Assembly (NCBI GenBank): GCA_002780785.1
Contig: PEUE01000028.1
Coordinates: 1 to 12,231 of the forward strand
Length of the DNA: 12,231 nt
From: Candidatus Portnoybacteria bacterium CG02_land_8_20_14_3_00_45_8
GTDB lineage: Bacteria > Patescibacteriota > Minisyncoccia > Portnoybacterales > GWB1-42-6
Direction of reading: 5' to 3'
In this document: positions 11,227 through 12,231 of the stretch, one piece after another
Layout of the letters: every line of letters starts with the position of its first letter
Position numbering within the stretch: position 1 is the first letter of the stretch
The notes under the pieces: generated by a model
Told to the model about the DNA's origin: nothing
The model's database searches: none
Seen by the model: only the letters and a program-made list of their open reading frames with translations
Translations under genes and position numbers: made by a program

Positions 11227-12142
11227 AAGCGTTTTTCTTTAGTAATTGATGCGATTTCCAGAAAGTTAATCCTACAAAACCGATTGTTGTTAAGGTAGGA
11301 AGATATTCGGGAATATGAACGCCGAAACTCTTAGCAATCATAAAAAGCCCCAAAATTCCGATTGAAGTCATGGCACCATTCTTCAGCCAACGATAGTTAG
11401 AAATTTTCTCAATACCCATAATGGTTAACTGCCTGACAACCAAAGCGCCGATACCATTGCCAATTAAAATCAAAGGAATGCTGGTGGTAAAAGCAAAAGC
11501 ACCGAAAACGCCGTCAAAACTGAAAGAAGCGTCTAAAACCTCCAGATACATTAACTTGGAAAAATCGCTTAGATTGTTATTCGCGCCTTGCAGTATTTCT
11601 TCTTGTTTGGCTGCCTGCTCCCTAAAACCAAATAGTATAAAAAAGACAGCGTTGCCAATGGCGGCCGAAAGCATCAAAAGCCATGAATGCCGTGCCAAAT
11701 ATAAAAGTGCTACCAAAATTAGAGCAGCCGCGTCAAAAAACCAAATACCATGCTGCGGTTTTATTAATTTATCGGGCACGAAATAAGGATCTTTCTTTTC
11801 CAGAAATAACCAATGGAGATATAAAAGCGCCATAAATACCCCAGCGCCCAAAAGAATTATGCCTTTTCTTTCTTCAATAAGCTGTTTGAATTGAACTGAA
11901 CCAGAAAAAGCCGCATGAAATACGCCCATAAAACCAATTTCGGGCGCCGATAACCAAACAACCAATAAAGGAACTAATCCTCTAATGATAAAAACTGCGA
12001 AGATAATTCCCCAAAAAAGAAAAATTTTGCGCCATTTTGGACTCATGGTTTTTAAAACATGCGCGTTGACAATAGCATTGTCCGCGCTACTCACAATTTC
12101 AAAAACCACCAACCCCAAAATAATAATTAAAATGGAAAACAT
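11216..12142 (-). CDS. DUF475 / TerC-like integral membrane protein
   Basis: A 308-residue protein with about seven to nine membrane helices, belonging to the DUF475 branch of TerC-like proteins. TerC relatives have been linked to tellurite resistance and, in several bacteria, to manganese export. The family pattern shows as FEIVSSADNAIVNAHVL (14-30, with acidic E15 and D21 in a helix) and its repeat YLEVLDASFSFDGVFGAFAF (199-218, with E201, D204 and D210), acidic residues inside membrane segments that could bind a metal. Its stop overlaps the tatD start by 11 bases. The start at 12142 lies three bases after a TAA of the next gene at the edge. No Shine-Dalgarno is visible. Substrate not determinable from sequence. 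Confidence 0.9.
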   Translation of the reverse strand: MFSILIIILGLVVFEIVSSADNAIVNAHVLKTMSPKWRKIFLFWGIIFAVFIIRGLVPLLVVWLSAPEIGFMGVFHAAFSGSVQFKQLIEERKGIILLGAGVFMALLYLHWLFLEKKDPYFVPDKLIKPQHGIWFFDAAALILVALLYLARHSWLLMLSAAIGNAVFFILFGFREQAAKQEEILQGANNNLSDFSKLMYLEVLDASFSFDGVFGAFAFTTSIPLILIGNGIGALVVRQLTIMGIEKISNYRWLKNGAMTSIGILGLFMIAKSFGVHIPEYLPTLTTIGFVGLTFWKSHQLLKKNAYVN

Positions 12143-12145
12143 AAA

Positions 12146-12231
12146 TTAAATTCTTGGAAATAAAGGTTTGCTTTTTTTAGTTTCTTGTCCTGAGCCTTGT
12201 CGAAGGGTTAACTGTTTCAATATTTTTTCCG
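12146..12231 (-). CDS. C-terminal end of an unidentified gene (partial)
   Basis: In one minus-strand frame the window edge reads 27 codons, EKILKQLTLRQGSGQETKK and onward, ending at TAA 12146-12148, three bases before the DUF475 start. The tight spacing suggests a real upstream cistron. Part of it (LRQGSGQ) is encoded by an interspersed repeat at 12188-12207. Too little is present to identify the protein; other frames close early. Confidence 0.45.
   Translation of the reverse strand, partial: EKILKQLTLRQGSGQETKKSKPLFPRI
12188..12207. repeat. Interspersed repeat TCCTGAGCCTTGTCGAAGGG
   Basis: This 20-base sequence, with the small hairpin CCTT-GTCG-AAGG (12195-12206), matches a motif that recurs as an interspersed repeat in many bacterial genomes and gives peptides such as LRQGSGQ when it falls in genes. 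Recognition is from memory, without a search. Confidence 0.6.

Noticed and set aside
1-12231. CRISPR array, rRNA, insertion-sequence transposase or phage genes
   Set aside because: No regularly spaced direct repeats, no rRNA-like stretches, and no transposase, integrase or phage structural motifs in any frame.

Overview
The window looks like a chromosomal piece from a reduced-genome bacterium, most likely Candidate Phyla Radiation / Patescibacteria (Parcubacteria-like). The reasons are very tight gene packing, almost all genes on the minus strand, weak or absent Shine-Dalgarno sites in front of many genes, a nusA with no rimP directly upstream, several small conserved-hypothetical types I associate with that group, and short palindromic repeats inserted even inside essential genes. 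UGA is used as an ordinary stop (for example at 1918, 2946, 11216), so this is not the UGA=Gly code of Gracilibacteria/SR1. The taxonomic call is inference from gene content.

Layout by coordinate, all minus strand unless stated. 1-1028 is the N-terminal part of nusA, preceded by a leader with a promoter and a 79-bp palindrome. 1158-2344 is a self-contained operon of three unknown small genes with its own good promoter (2441-2469) and intrinsic terminator (1259-1285); the last gene appears frameshifted. 2470-3641 is a coupled pair: a nucleotide-sugar pyrophosphorylase-like gene and a cytidylyltransferase-like gene. 3743-3816 is tRNA-Ala(CGC) with an unusually extended stem. 3847-4098 is a GIY-YIG protein, 4184-4498 a conserved hypothetical, 4504-4746 a two-TM protein interrupted by UGA, 4769-5683 an asparagine-synthase-like ATPase without its glutaminase domain, 5707-5970 a His/Cys-rich small protein. 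5980-6053 is tRNA-Pro(CGG), and 6064-8601 is leuS. On the plus strand, 8669-9454 is a CcdA/DsbD-like membrane protein. Then again minus: peptide deformylase (9457-9939), a DUF559 nuclease bracketed by inverted repeats (9991-10350), TatD (10393-11226), a DUF475/TerC-like membrane protein (11216-12142), and the tail of one more gene at the right edge.

Functionally this is mostly information processing (NusA, LeuRS, two tRNAs, deformylase, TatD) mixed with envelope or metabolite functions (two nucleotidyltransferases, CcdA-like, TerC-like, AsnB-like). tRNA genes sit between protein genes in the same transcription direction, with 10-30 nt upstream and as few as 9 nt downstream, so tRNA processing may cut the transcripts.

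The most unusual content is the repeat layer. At least five kinds of palindromic repeat are present. A C/G-rich hairpin element occurs once in frame inside leuS and as two inverted copies flanking the DUF559 nuclease gene, a layout like a tiny transposable or homing cassette. That element, one beside tRNA-Ala and one inside the frameshifted gene can each be drawn as the same fold: an outer stem enclosing two adjacent short hairpins.
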